A stretch of 64,000 nucleotides of DNA from Eubacteriales bacterium (GCA_030537195.1 JAUNOK010000012.1:21671-85670); one strand, 5' to 3'. Shown: positions 1-9,440, counted from the first letter of the stretch. Notes: generated by a model not told the origin, from the letters alone. Translations and numbers: made by a program.

Positions 1-75
1 AAATGTACGGCTTGCAACATCGCCTGCATAGCCAATCTGGATAATGTCAAATACACGTTTTTTCTTATTATTCAT
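1..75 (-). CDS. N-terminus of an ion-transporter/potassium-channel-like protein (partial)
   Basis: Only the first 25 codons lie in the window; the gene runs off the left edge. It begins at an ATG at 73-75 with a GGAGG site about ten bases upstream, and starts 17 bases after the stop codon of the ABC permease, so it probably belongs to the same transcript. The N-terminus (MNNKKKRVFDIIQIG, then DVASRTF) resembles the cytoplasmic start of small voltage-gated-type ion transporters in Lachnospiraceae, which I recall as 'KVFEIIQIG...D.PSR.FD'. That family call is from memory of the pattern and no membrane segment is visible yet, so treat it as tentative. Confidence 0.45.
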   Translation of the reverse strand, partial: MNNKKKRVFDIIQIGYAGDVASRTF

Positions 76-92
76 CGTATTCCATTCTCCTC

Positions 93-1142
93 CTACTTAA
101 GCATATACCACGGAAGCAGCAATGCTCTTATATATTTTGTAAATGGCACATAAGCCGTTATATTAATGAATACCGGACATAATATAAGACATGCTATGAG
201 AAGCACCGGTATTATTGAAATCATTGCATTGGCGCTTCTTACAGGTATTGCCACAAGCCATGCAAATAATGTAACAGCTATTACATACACAGCCATATGA
301 AGTATATCTGATGCACCTTTAAGCTGTCCTGCAGCTAATAGTGTAATAATTGCTGATACCGCAAAAAGTACACATGATATGAATGCATACACTGGTTTGC
401 CTGCAACACGGTACATACGCGGCAATGTTATGAAAGTTCCTGAATTCTTATCAAGATAATATTCAACAATTCCAAAAAGTCCGCCAATATATACAAGGAT
501 CATGAGCAGTGCCCTTAATGGAAACTGTCCCGTCTTATCCTCTAACTTCGCAACTGTATCCTGATTATCTCCAATTATCTTAAAATCAATCCTGAATGTA
601 TCATCACCGGATATGTACTCTTCATACCCTTTTCTTATCTCTTCTTCTGCCTTCTCCGAATGTTTCTTAAATTTCTCCACCGAATTGACATAATTAACCG
701 CAACCTCTGGTGAATATGCCTTAAACATAGCTGAAAAGAATATCTCATCAGTCATTGAACTCACAAAATCAGACTTACATATTATAAGTTCTATAACATC
801 ACTATAGCTGCCTGAATCAAGCTTACTCTTAAGCCCTGTGCCAACTACATAGCCACATTCTGCTGTTTTTTTCATTATATCCTGTTCAAGCTTTTCTTTA
901 GATTCTGCCTCATAAAATTCTACCGAATAATCACCATTAACAAGATAATCTCTCGTCATCACAGCAATCTTATCATCATCTTCAAGCACTATTCCAACCC
1001 TTACAGGCTCTGCTTCCTTAAGAGAAGCTGTATGGGTAATTATTAATGCCACAACAGGCATTGCAATAAGCACCACGACAATCACAGGATTCTTTAACTG
1101 CCTTTTTACCAGCAGATACAGCCAGTATAATAATCTCTTCAT
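93..1142 (-). CDS. ABC-2 type transporter permease
   Basis: A 349-residue membrane protein with one transmembrane helix near the N-terminus (about residues 18-36), a charged extracytoplasmic region of roughly 170 residues, and a cluster of about five hydrophobic helices in the C-terminal 130 residues. This is the usual plan of ABC-2 export permeases of the NatB/YhaP type. Its start codon shares one base with the stop of the preceding permease (TAATG), so the two are translationally coupled and probably form the two halves of one channel served by the ATPase at 2437-3120. The exported substrate cannot be read from the sequence; such systems export sodium, antibiotics or peptides. Confidence 0.8.
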   Translation of the reverse strand: MKRLLYWLYLLVKRQLKNPVIVVVLIAMPVVALIITHTASLKEAEPVRVGIVLEDDDKIAVMTRDYLVNGDYSVEFYEAESKEKLEQDIMKKTAECGYVVGTGLKSKLDSGSYSDVIELIICKSDFVSSMTDEIFFSAMFKAYSPEVAVNYVNSVEKFKKHSEKAEEEIRKGYEEYISGDDTFRIDFKIIGDNQDTVAKLEDKTGQFPLRALLMILVYIGGLFGIVEYYLDKNSGTFITLPRMYRVAGKPVYAFISCVLFAVSAIITLLAAGQLKGASDILHMAVYVIAVTLFAWLVAIPVRSANAMISIIPVLLIACLILCPVFINITAYVPFTKYIRALLLPWYMLK

Positions 1143-2419
1143 TATCTGTCTCTCCTTATCTTAACCGCCAATGCCCCTGCTGCCTGAAATATAATTATCC
1201 ACAAAACATTTGTCATAATGGTACTGATATCCACAGTTCCCTTGATTATCTGACCTGCAAGTGTGAATAAACCGTTAGTCGGAAGATACATTCCAATTGC
1301 ACGCACACCCGGTGCAAGAAATGCTGACGAAACAATGCAGCCAGACGCATACATGCACGCCATTCCAAGGATAAACACTGTAATTACCGAATACACAGTG
1401 TCATCAACAACAGCGAATATGCAGTTTATAAACGATACTGCCGCATACACAAGCACCACAATCCCTAGTAGTGATGCAATGAATTCTCCCACTGACGAAA
1501 CCGCTAAAACTCCCGATATCGCCGGAATTCCCAGCTTCATTATATTAGTTATCATAAAAAGCACTGCAAATATGACTATATACACAATACTGATTCCCGT
1601 AGTCCTTGCTAATCCTGTATCAAATGCTGATATTCCCGCACCCTTAAGACTTTTTGCAAGTGCCCTGTTCTCACCTTTCATATTGCCCGCACAGGTTATT
1701 CCACTGAACAGAAGCAGCATGACAATCGCCGTACACACATAGAACTGTGCTGTACTTAAGCCCTCTTTAACTGATATATCTCTTGTCTTAAAGTATATGC
1801 TTCTGTTTAACGCATAAGAAAGATATATGTCATTAAGCTTATTCTCATGTATTCCACGCAGTCCCCTGTAATTCTTAAGAACCCCGTTAAACAGGTCGTC
1901 AAATGTATATATTCCCGCCTCCGCAGTCGCAAGATCAGAACCGCCCGCTCTCACCATCTCACGGAATATCATCGAAGTATTATTAACGCCCTCTGAGGGA
2001 CACACAACCTCAACAGGTGTATTCTCGCCGGACATGATATCACTTATCATATTCTCCGGCACAATTATAGCCATAACATAGTAATTGTTTCTCAAGCCAT
2101 CTATCGCCTGCTGTCTGTCAGTATATTCAAATGTGCAGACATTCTTAATTGTGTCTATCTCACTGACATAATTGAATGCCATCTTAATATATCGAAACTC
2201 CTTATTATCTGCCGAATCAGAGTTTTCTGTCTCATCATAATCAGGATACACAACAGCAACTTTCATTCTCGTGTCACTGTCCTGTGCCGTCGCAATGCCT
2301 GCACATGCGCTTACCGCAATCACAAGTACAGCCGTCACTATCGTACCAAGAATTATCTTCGGTATAGATAAAAATGCGGATTTAATCTGCAATTTTAATA
2401 ATTCCAGCTTCTTTCTCAT
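1142..2419 (-). CDS. ABC-2 type transporter permease
   Basis: A 425-residue protein with the same plan as its downstream partner: an N-terminal helix (residues about 18-40), a long extracytoplasmic domain, then six or so hydrophobic segments from about residue 230 to 415. The start ATG follows a GGGGG ribosome site. It lies 17 bases after the ATPase gene and overlaps the next permease by one base, so the three genes form one export unit. The substrate is unknown. Two different permeases with one ATPase suggest a heterodimeric membrane part. Confidence 0.8.
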   Translation of the reverse strand: MRKKLELLKLQIKSAFLSIPKIILGTIVTAVLVIAVSACAGIATAQDSDTRMKVAVVYPDYDETENSDSADNKEFRYIKMAFNYVSEIDTIKNVCTFEYTDRQQAIDGLRNNYYVMAIIVPENMISDIMSGENTPVEVVCPSEGVNNTSMIFREMVRAGGSDLATAEAGIYTFDDLFNGVLKNYRGLRGIHENKLNDIYLSYALNRSIYFKTRDISVKEGLSTAQFYVCTAIVMLLLFSGITCAGNMKGENRALAKSLKGAGISAFDTGLARTTGISIVYIVIFAVLFMITNIMKLGIPAISGVLAVSSVGEFIASLLGIVVLVYAAVSFINCIFAVVDDTVYSVITVFILGMACMYASGCIVSSAFLAPGVRAIGMYLPTNGLFTLAGQIIKGTVDISTIMTNVLWIIIFQAAGALAVKIRRDR

Positions 2420-2436
2420 CTAATCCCCCAACAAAA

Positions 2437-3120
2437 TCATCTGTGAATAAGCTCTAAAAGTTCATTACCAATAACAGGATGGTCAAGCTCATTAAGACCA
2501 CCATTCTTTAAAAGGTACATTCTGTCAGCCAGTTTTAATTCCCCTTCTTCATGGCTTGTTATAATAACTGTACCTCCGCTTTTCGTATAAGCAGACAGAT
2601 AATTCATAATATCCTGCTTACACACAATATCAAGCGATGCTCCCGGCTCATCTAATATAAGCACAGGTGGATTCTTCGCCAGCGCACAGCATATGCTTAA
2701 ACGCTTCTTCATGCCTCCTGACAGCTTATCAACGCGTTTGTCAAGATATCCTGACACGCCTAATACTGCCGGAACACCGCTCTGTAAGTCTGCTTCCATA
2801 TCTCTTCCGGTATCACAATACCAGAACTTGAGATTATCCCTTACAGACAGTTTCTCCATAAGCGGATTTTCCTGCGGCACAAAACCTATGTATTTCTGAA
2901 AAATCTTTGCATCTGCAAATGCATCTTTCCCATCTATCTTAAGACTTCCTCCATCTGCCTTAAGACTTCCTGCCAATATCTCCAGAAGAGTAGATTTGCC
3001 ACAGCCGTTGGCACCGACTATGGCAATATACTCTCCACTGGCTGCATGAAACGAAGCGCCGTTAAGCACTCCATTTCGCCTGCCGTATGATTTTCTAATA
3101 TTCTCCGCCTCTATAAACAT
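2437..3120 (-). CDS. ABC transporter ATP-binding protein
   Basis: A 227-residue stand-alone nucleotide-binding domain. It shows Walker A (GANGCGKST, about residue 36), the ABC signature LSGGMKKR (about residue 133), and Walker B with the catalytic glutamate (VLILDEPGASLD), followed by the H-loop (ITSHEE). All elements needed for ATP hydrolysis are present. It is encoded just before the two ABC-2 permeases at 93-2419 and 15 bases after an ABC exporter gene, so it most likely energises the two permeases. The GGAGAG site sits six bases from the ATG. Confidence 0.88.
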   Translation of the reverse strand: MFIEAENIRKSYGRRNGVLNGASFHAASGEYIAIVGANGCGKSTLLEILAGSLKADGGSLKIDGKDAFADAKIFQKYIGFVPQENPLMEKLSVRDNLKFWYCDTGRDMEADLQSGVPAVLGVSGYLDKRVDKLSGGMKKRLSICCALAKNPPVLILDEPGASLDIVCKQDIMNYLSAYTKSGGTVIITSHEEGELKLADRMYLLKNGGLNELDHPVIGNELLELIHR

Positions 3121-3135
3121 ATATATCTCTCCACA

Positions 3136-4887
3136 TTAATTCTGGGCTGCTGTATCAAACTGGCTGTAATACAGCTTGTGATAGAATCCGTTCTTGGCAA
3201 GTAATTCTTCATGATTACCCTGCTCAATAATATGTCCGTCCTTCATAACAAGGATAACATCTGCTGACTGGATAGTTGAAAGTCTGTGAGCTACGATAAA
3301 GCTTGTTCTTCCTTCCATCAGCTTTGCAAATGCGTTCTGTATCTTTATCTCTGTTCTTGTATCAATAGAAGATGTAGCCTCATCAAGAATAAGCATTGGC
3401 GGCTTTGCAAGCATAATTCTTGTTATACATAAAAGCTGCTTCTGTCCCTGTGAAAGATTGCCTCCGTCTTCACCTATAACCGTATCGAATCCATCAGACA
3501 TTCTCTTGATGAATCCATATGAATGTGCTGCCTTGGCTGCTGCAATAATCTCTTCTTCTGTGGCATCCGGCTTACCCATAACGATATTCTCTCTTATAGT
3601 TCCTGATTTAAGCCATGTTTCCTGAAGAACCATACCAAAGCCCTGTCTTAAAGACTTTCTTGTCATCTCTCTGATATCAGTTCCTGATACATCAATGCTT
3701 CCGCTGTTAACATCGTAGAATCTCATGAGAAGGTTAATAACTGTTGTCTTACCACATCCTGTAGGACCAACAATCGCAATTCTCTGTCCCTTCTTAACAT
3801 GAAGATTGAAGTTCTCAATAAGCTTCTTGTCAGGCACATAAGAAAAGCATACATCATTAAGATCAACTGTTCCGTCAACCTCTTCAACAACCTTAGCGTC
3901 TGGGGCATCAGGAATCTCAGGTTCTTCTTCAATAAGTTCAAATATTCTTGCTGCGCAGGCAAGGGCGTTCTGAAGCTCAGTAACAACGCCTGATATCTCG
4001 TTAAACGGCTTAGTATACTGGTTAGCATAACTTAAGAAGCTTGATAACTGACCAACTGTGATACCGCCGTTGATAGCTGAAAATGCACCTACAATCGCAA
4101 CACTCGCATATACAAGGCTGTTTACAAATCTTGTTGAAGGGTTAGTGATAGATGAGAAGAAGATTGCCTTAAGCGAATACTTCTGAAGTCTGTCATTAAT
4201 CTCATCGAATTTTCTTACTGCTTCATCTTCATAGCCGTAAGCCTTAACTACCTTCTGTCCACCAATCATTTCATCAATAAGTGCTGTCTGCTCGCCCCTT
4301 GTCTCAGACTGGAGTTTGAACATTGTAAATGTCTTCTTGGCAATAAAGCTTGCAACGAAAAGTGAAAGTGGTGTAATAACAACAACTGCAAGTGTAATCT
4401 TAGCATTGATTGTAAGCATGAATATAAGTGTTCCAAGTATAGTCATGACACCTGTGAAGAACTGTGTGAATCCCATAAGCAGACCATCTGCAAACTGGTC
4501 AACATCAGCAATTACACGGCTCACAATTTCACCATATGAATGTCCGTCAATGTACTTGAGCGGGAGAACCTGAATCTTCTCTATAGCCTCATTTCTTATA
4601 TCTCTTGTTACTTCATATGTTATTCTGTTGTTACATATATTCATAAGCCACTGTGAAAGTGCTGTAATTCCAACAAATACACCAATTCTTATAAGTATAT
4701 TCACAATCTTGGCAAAATCTACATTATTAACACCGATAATGCAGTCAATTCCACGACCTACAAGGATTGGTACATAAAGTGTAGTTGCAACAGTTACTGC
4801 TGCCATAATAAGCGATAATATTATAAAAAAGCTGTGCTTCTTAATTCTTTTAAGGAGCTTTACAAATGTTGATTTATTCTTCTTCAT
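3136..4887 (-). CDS. Heterodimeric ABC exporter, half with catalytic glutamate
   Basis: A 583-residue half-transporter: six transmembrane helices in about the first 320 residues, then a nucleotide-binding domain with Walker A (GPTGCGKTT) and Walker B followed by Glu (MLILDEATSSID). The signature is LSQGQ rather than LSGGQ. Its ATG shares a base with the stop of the other half (TAATG), so the two are made together. In the TM287/TM288 and BmrCD type of heterodimer, one site is degenerate. Here the altered signature would face the altered Walker B of the partner, and this half supplies the active glutamate. Likely a multidrug or lipid exporter; the substrate is not visible. Confidence 0.88.
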   Translation of the reverse strand: MKKNKSTFVKLLKRIKKHSFFIILSLIMAAVTVATTLYVPILVGRGIDCIIGVNNVDFAKIVNILIRIGVFVGITALSQWLMNICNNRITYEVTRDIRNEAIEKIQVLPLKYIDGHSYGEIVSRVIADVDQFADGLLMGFTQFFTGVMTILGTLIFMLTINAKITLAVVVITPLSLFVASFIAKKTFTMFKLQSETRGEQTALIDEMIGGQKVVKAYGYEDEAVRKFDEINDRLQKYSLKAIFFSSITNPSTRFVNSLVYASVAIVGAFSAINGGITVGQLSSFLSYANQYTKPFNEISGVVTELQNALACAARIFELIEEEPEIPDAPDAKVVEEVDGTVDLNDVCFSYVPDKKLIENFNLHVKKGQRIAIVGPTGCGKTTVINLLMRFYDVNSGSIDVSGTDIREMTRKSLRQGFGMVLQETWLKSGTIRENIVMGKPDATEEEIIAAAKAAHSYGFIKRMSDGFDTVIGEDGGNLSQGQKQLLCITRIMLAKPPMLILDEATSSIDTRTEIKIQNAFAKLMEGRTSFIVAHRLSTIQSADVILVMKDGHIIEQGNHEELLAKNGFYHKLYYSQFDTAAQN

Positions 4888-6629
4888 TATGCTACACCCC
4901 CTTCTGAATCTGCTTTCTTAAACTGTGATTCATATATTTCCTTATATACCTCGCAGTTTGCAAGAAGTTCGTCATGTGTTCCCATTCCTGCAACCTGTCC
5001 GTCATCTAATACAATGATGAGGTCAGCATACATAAGTGATGCTGCTCTCTGTGAAACAATGAATACTGTAGGTGAATTCTTCATTCCCCTTATGGCTTTT
5101 CTAAGTGCTGCGTCAGTTGCAAAATCGAGGGCTGATGCACTGTCATCAAGAATAAGCACATCCGGCTTTCTTACGATTGCTCTTGCAATAGTAAGTCTCT
5201 GTCTCTGTCCGCCTGAAAGGTTCTTACCACCCTGCTCAATAGGATAGTCAAGGCGTCCTTCCTTGGAATCTACGAATTCCTTAGACTGTGAAATCTCAAG
5301 TGCTTCATCTATCTGCTCATCAGTAGCACCTTTCTTACCCATCCACATATTCTCTCTTATAGTACCTTTGAAAAGTACTGCCTTCTGCATAACGATACCG
5401 ACCTTATTTCTTAAAGTCTCAATATCGTAATCCTTAACATTGACACCATCTACAAGTACTTCACCCTGTGTAGCGTCGTAAAGTCTTGGAATAAGATTAA
5501 CAAGACTTGATTTACCAGAACCAGTACCACCGATAACGCCGATTGTCTGGCCCTTCATAGCCTTGAAGTTAATTCCTTCAACTGAAGGTGCACCTGAACC
5601 ACTGTAAGTAAGCGAAACATTCTTAAACTCAACGCTTGGCTGCTCTTCCTTAGCTGCAACTTCCTTGACGCTTCCATCTGCCATTCCAGATGTTACCTCG
5701 AATACAGACTCAATTCTTCCTGCACAAGCAAGTGCCTTAGTAATTGTGATGATAAGGTTGGCAAGCTTGATAAGCTCAACTAATATCTGTGACATGTAGT
5801 TGTAAAGGGCAACGACCTGTCCCTGTGTAAGAGCACCTGCGTTAACTCTTACTCCGCCAATCCAGATAAGTGCAATAATTGATACATTTACAACAACATA
5901 AGTAAGCGGATTCATAAGTCCTGATATCTTACCAACGAATTTCTGTAATCTATTGAGGCTTTCGTTATCGTTCTTAAAACGCTTTACCTCGTCCTGTTCC
6001 TTGTTGAATGCTCTGATAACTCTTACACCTGTAAGGTTTTCTCTTGTTATTCCAAGAATCTTATCAAGACCTGCCTGTACATTCTTATACATTGGTCTTG
6101 TTGTAAGCATAATTCCGAATACGATAAGTGTAAGAACTGGAATTGCTGCAACGAATACAAGTGCTGCCTTCACATCAATTGTGAATGCCATAATCATCGC
6201 ACCAAATACGATGAATGGTGAACGAAGGAACAGTCTCAGTACCATGTTGATACCATTCTGTACCTGATTAATATCACTTGTCATTCTTGTTACAAGTGTT
6301 GATGTACCAAGTGTATCCATCTCTGTAAATGAGAATGTCTGGATATGTGCAAATAAACTGTGTCTCATTCCGGTTGCCGCACCAACTGCAGCCTTCGCAC
6401 TGAAATACTGCGCTGTTATAGCACATACAAGTCCTATAACGGCAAGAAGTATAAGCATAAAACACATCTGCATGATGTATCCCTTATCTCCATTGGCAAT
6501 ACCTTTATCGATAACTGATGATACTACCAGCGGCACAAACAGCTCGAATATCGCTTCAAGCATCTTAAAAAGTGGTGCTAGAACACATTCCTTTTTGTAA
6601 TCCTTAAGGAATCTCATAATCATTTTCAT
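4887..6629 (-). CDS. Heterodimeric ABC exporter, half with degenerate site
   Basis: A 580-residue half-transporter with an N-terminal six-helix membrane domain and a C-terminal nucleotide-binding domain: Walker A GGTGSGKSS, canonical signature LSGGQRQR, and Walker B VLILDDSASALD. The residue after the Walker B aspartate, normally the catalytic glutamate, is Asp. That is the hallmark of the non-hydrolysing site in heterodimeric exporters, so this is the TM287/BmrC-like subunit paired with the gene that follows. GGAGG lies ten bases before the first ATG; an in-frame ATG two codons in is a possible alternative start. It sits 16 bases downstream of the FliB-like gene. Confidence 0.88.
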   Translation of the reverse strand: MKMIMRFLKDYKKECVLAPLFKMLEAIFELFVPLVVSSVIDKGIANGDKGYIMQMCFMLILLAVIGLVCAITAQYFSAKAAVGAATGMRHSLFAHIQTFSFTEMDTLGTSTLVTRMTSDINQVQNGINMVLRLFLRSPFIVFGAMIMAFTIDVKAALVFVAAIPVLTLIVFGIMLTTRPMYKNVQAGLDKILGITRENLTGVRVIRAFNKEQDEVKRFKNDNESLNRLQKFVGKISGLMNPLTYVVVNVSIIALIWIGGVRVNAGALTQGQVVALYNYMSQILVELIKLANLIITITKALACAGRIESVFEVTSGMADGSVKEVAAKEEQPSVEFKNVSLTYSGSGAPSVEGINFKAMKGQTIGVIGGTGSGKSSLVNLIPRLYDATQGEVLVDGVNVKDYDIETLRNKVGIVMQKAVLFKGTIRENMWMGKKGATDEQIDEALEISQSKEFVDSKEGRLDYPIEQGGKNLSGGQRQRLTIARAIVRKPDVLILDDSASALDFATDAALRKAIRGMKNSPTVFIVSQRAASLMYADLIIVLDDGQVAGMGTHDELLANCEVYKEIYESQFKKADSEGGVA

Positions 6630-6645
6630 AAGAAAACTTCCTCCA

Positions 6646-7818
6646 TTAATTCAGTGACACTAAAGCGTCCATAAGAAACTCATACGAATAACATCTCTTT
6701 GTGCCAAAGTACTCTCTATAAACTTCATAATTGTAATATGAATGTTCAAACTGTCTTGAATACAAATGTGCTATATCAACGCGCATTGTAAAATCAGGCG
6801 TGCAGCCGGATGACCTGTTGGCTGCTGCCATGATGTCCACGGCAAGTATGCCTATAACCGCATTCTTGGCTTTAAGCAGGACATCATAATCATTAACTGC
6901 GTCAAGCATATATCTATATACATAGTACATTGCAAGCTGTTCATATTCATGTGCAAATGCATCGCTTCCCACATGGTAATCTTTCATTACAGCCGCAAGC
7001 TCTGCATCATCCGCCAGTCCGTCAAGGAACTGTCGCACTCTTGCAACATGGATATTCCAGTCAGGATTGATTACCTCCATTCCTTTGAAATCATCAAAGA
7101 AATGCCTCAGACCTTTTATCAGTCTTGTATCACGTGACGCTATACCCCTGCTCTTTAGCTTATCCAGCAGATTCTCTCTGTAATCAAGTCCGCAGAACCG
7201 CTTTGCAACACCTGCTATAAGATCGTCTCTCTCAGCATCAAGATGCTTCTGGATACGCTTTGCATAATCAAGGTAGAGCATCAGTCTCTCGAATATATTA
7301 ATATCTCTGTCCGATATTATGCCGAAAGCCACTATTCTTGCCTGCCTCAGCTGCATATATGTATATGCATCTATATCGTTAGGCTCTGGCGTAAGACTAC
7401 TGTCCTCCACCGTATCAAATGTAAGCTCATCTTTATAAGAAAACATCAGCTCGCCCGCAGTCTTGCACGATGGTGCTATACCAATCTCCCTTATATTGCC
7501 ATAATCATTAATAAATCTTGGAAACTCAGCACATGTCTCGCACAGCTTATCCTCTCCAAGTTCTATATACAGATCACACAGGTTATCATCATTAAGAAAA
7601 GGACAACGTCCCCCTTCTTTCAGTGTAAATGTACATTCCCCGTCCTGTGACGGCACCATCACACTTTTCAGGCGCTTCCCAAAAGCACCCTTTACTGTTT
7701 TATAATATTTGTAAGAATTCTTATCAACATCAACATCCCACCCTGCACAGCATGTATCTGTACAGACTCCTGCAATGCATTTGAAATCCTTATAATAATG
7801 TGGTGTCATTACTTTCAT
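6646..7818 (-). CDS. FliB-like protein (putative flagellin lysine-N-methylase family)
   Basis: A 390-residue soluble protein. The N-terminus carries a cysteine cluster (FKCIAGVCTDTCCAGWD) and a second one near residue 80-100 (CPFLNDDNLC, LCETCAEFPRF). These match the family annotated as FliB, the flagellin lysine-N-methylase, in many Firmicutes. The cysteines suggest an iron-sulfur cluster, which is inference. I start at the ATG at 7816-7818 because GGGAGAG lies six bases before it; a GTG five codons upstream would place that site inside the gene. No flagellin gene is near, so the true substrate here is uncertain. It appears to lead the export operon that follows. Confidence 0.68.
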   Translation of the reverse strand: MKVMTPHYYKDFKCIAGVCTDTCCAGWDVDVDKNSYKYYKTVKGAFGKRLKSVMVPSQDGECTFTLKEGGRCPFLNDDNLCDLYIELGEDKLCETCAEFPRFINDYGNIREIGIAPSCKTAGELMFSYKDELTFDTVEDSSLTPEPNDIDAYTYMQLRQARIVAFGIISDRDINIFERLMLYLDYAKRIQKHLDAERDDLIAGVAKRFCGLDYRENLLDKLKSRGIASRDTRLIKGLRHFFDDFKGMEVINPDWNIHVARVRQFLDGLADDAELAAVMKDYHVGSDAFAHEYEQLAMYYVYRYMLDAVNDYDVLLKAKNAVIGILAVDIMAAANRSSGCTPDFTMRVDIAHLYSRQFEHSYYNYEVYREYFGTKRCYSYEFLMDALVSLN

Positions 7819-7873
7819 CTTATTCTCTCCCACATGTAATTTCCGTATGTTCGGCGCATTTTACTATCTGCGC

Positions 7874-7911
7874 AAAAATTGTCTGCCACACCTGATAAGT
7901 GCAGCAGACAC
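7874..7911 (-). terminator. Intrinsic terminator after the small membrane-protein gene
   Basis: On the minus strand, TGTCTGC and GCAGACA pair around a 17-nt loop and are followed by ATTTTT. It lies directly after the stop codon of the gene at 7914-8447 and before the FliB-like gene. Confidence 0.75.
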
Positions 7912-7913
7912 AT

Positions 7914-8447
7914 TTACATGTACATATTATTATAATTACTGTTCTTTTTCTTGTCTACAATGTACTTATATGCTGTCACACACGCAAGAATTATCATAAG
8001 CACCTCTGCCACCATATATGTGTAAAACAGATATGGCTGTCTTAACGCTGACACAAGAAGCGGCGAGCTCATCGCAAAATCATACATTCCTGTATCACCT
8101 ATATACTTAGACATAACAACCGTACTCATGATTGTTATATTAGGAAAAGACATATTGCCAAGCACAAGTGCCACAATCAGCACCGTATTGCGTATCAGAA
8201 AAAATGTCCTGCTCACCTTAGCCTTGCTAAGACAACTCATAACAAGGCTTCCGATTATGCATACAAGAAATATAAGAAACATCATATACATCTCCGAAGC
8301 TGCAAATGCAGATACTTCTGTCGTTGCACTCGCATATCCTGTAAGCAGTGCAAAGAACCCAAATATAGAGCGGCCACCCACAACACATGCCGCCAGCACA
8401 AATAATAATTGTAATAAATTTCGTCTGTTTAGCTTCCTATTATCCAT
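7914..8447 (-). CDS. Small membrane protein of unknown function
   Basis: A 177-residue protein with a basic N-terminus (MDNRKLNRRN) and about four hydrophobic segments (near residues 11-31, 50-70, 86-104 and 140-162). The C-terminal tail is rich in lysine, asparagine and tyrosine. I do not recognise the family. The start is the ATG at 8445-8447, preceded by GGAGG only four bases away; a longer reading frame upstream has no ribosome site and runs through a hairpin. That ribosome site is buried in a perfect 10-bp stem, so translation is probably controlled (see the leader entry). A terminator follows the gene, so it may be transcribed alone or with the gene at 8633. Confidence 0.7.
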   Translation of the reverse strand: MDNRKLNRRNLLQLLFVLAACVVGGRSIFGFFALLTGYASATTEVSAFAASEMYMMFLIFLVCIIGSLVMSCLSKAKVSRTFFLIRNTVLIVALVLGNMSFPNITIMSTVVMSKYIGDTGMYDFAMSSPLLVSALRQPYLFYTYMVAEVLMIILACVTAYKYIVDKKKNSNYNNMYM

Positions 8448-8448
8448 A

Positions 8449-8487
8449 ATTCCTCCATTTGTACTATTATCGCAATTATGGAGGAAT
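8449..8487 (-). promoter_or_regulatory. Hairpin hiding the ribosome binding site
   Basis: On the minus strand ATTCCTCCAT (8478-8487) is exactly complementary to ATGGAGGAAT (8449-8458), with a 19-nt loop. The second arm contains the GGAGG site of the gene starting at 8447. A perfect 10-bp stem over the only ribosome site should block translation unless it is opened by upstream RNA, temperature or a ligand. Confidence 0.7.
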
Positions 8488-8504
8488 ATTTCAATAAATA
8501 TTTG

Positions 8505-8631
8505 CACAAACTTCATATTTTATTGTAGCCCGTAACTCCCATCACTCAGGCTCACACTGGCCCACAGGGGGCTGGAACACGTTAAGAATTGCTAATTTAG
8601 CAGGCGGTGCTTATAAAATATGAAGTTTGTG
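8505..8631 (-). promoter_or_regulatory. Structured intercistronic leader with 19-bp stem
   Basis: A perfect 19-bp inverted repeat (8505-8523 and 8613-8631) encloses 89 nt rich in short G/C runs. It fills the space between the stop of the coiled-coil gene (8633) and the ribosome-site hairpin of the membrane-protein gene. On the minus strand the enclosed part contains GGGAGTTACGGGCTA and CCCCCTGTGGGCC, which can pair internally. I could not match it to a known riboswitch class. It may be a transcript-end stabiliser or a regulatory RNA. Confidence 0.5.
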
Positions 8632-8632
8632 T

Positions 8633-9349
8633 CTATATGAATTTACTCCGCCACTTTATTGCCTCGTCCCGATATGCAATTGCAGTCTCCATAAGTTCGT
8701 TATACTGCGCCTTAGCACTCTCTATTGTTGCCTCAAGCTGGCTTATTGTCTGCATTGCCTGTCTGTTTTCCTGCATATATGTATTAAGCTGGTTTTCATA
8801 CTCCGATATTTTCTGCTCATTTTGCACCTGTCTTTCTGTATCCTGACATTGTATGAATTGTCCTTCTGCTGTTATTTCATAGAAACTGTCCACATATAAG
8901 AACACTTTCCCCTGAATTCCAAATACTTCATACATATCAACATTTTCACATTCGGCAGGAATATTAAGGCTGACGCCGTTTTCAAGTGGATAGACGGCTC
9001 GCAGTGACAGTCTGTCCGTCAGCGGATTAGTCACCATATAAAAAAGTATCAGCCTGTCATTATTTACCACAAGCTGTGGACAGTGCATATCCGGATTCTC
9101 GCTGCTTTTCACATGAAAAAGTGCTTCATTATTCATTACATTTTTCAAAAGGATATCTCCATTCTGATTCTGATATGCATAATATATTGTATCTCCGAGT
9201 ACCACATCTGAAAGTCCGTCAAGGAAGTCTGACACAAGCATTATCGGGCGCTCTATCCCGTCTATGTACGCTGTTCTCAAAAATATATATCGTGCTATGC
9301 TATAGATTATAAGCCGTCTGTCGTTGCCGGCTGTGTATACATTTGCCAT
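8633..9349 (-). CDS. Unknown protein with beta-rich N-half and coiled-coil C-terminus
   Basis: A 238-residue protein without signal peptide or membrane helices. Residues 1-150 have short alternating hydrophobic stretches typical of beta strands (for example DTIYYAYQNQNGDILLK and RLILFYMV). Residues about 160-238 form a long charged helix with heptad character (EYENQLNTYMQENRQAM, then QLEATIESAKAQYNELM), likely a coiled coil. The start ATG follows GGAGTG. It is divergent from the cysteine-rich gene at 9441, with only 91 bases between them, so the two may share control. I do not recognise a family. Confidence 0.65.
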   Translation of the reverse strand: MANVYTAGNDRRLIIYSIARYIFLRTAYIDGIERPIMLVSDFLDGLSDVVLGDTIYYAYQNQNGDILLKNVMNNEALFHVKSSENPDMHCPQLVVNNDRLILFYMVTNPLTDRLSLRAVYPLENGVSLNIPAECENVDMYEVFGIQGKVFLYVDSFYEITAEGQFIQCQDTERQVQNEQKISEYENQLNTYMQENRQAMQTISQLEATIESAKAQYNELMETAIAYRDEAIKWRSKFI

Positions 9350-9440
9350 AAAAGGACACTCCTGTTTTTATACTATTATATGGTCACGCGAATATAGATA
9401 GAACATATAATGTAGTAAAGAAACGAAGAAGGAAAAGATA

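Noticed and set aside
7834..7913. Extra small gene between the FliB-like and membrane-protein genes
   Set aside because: The gap holds a terminator and the ribosome site of the next gene only.
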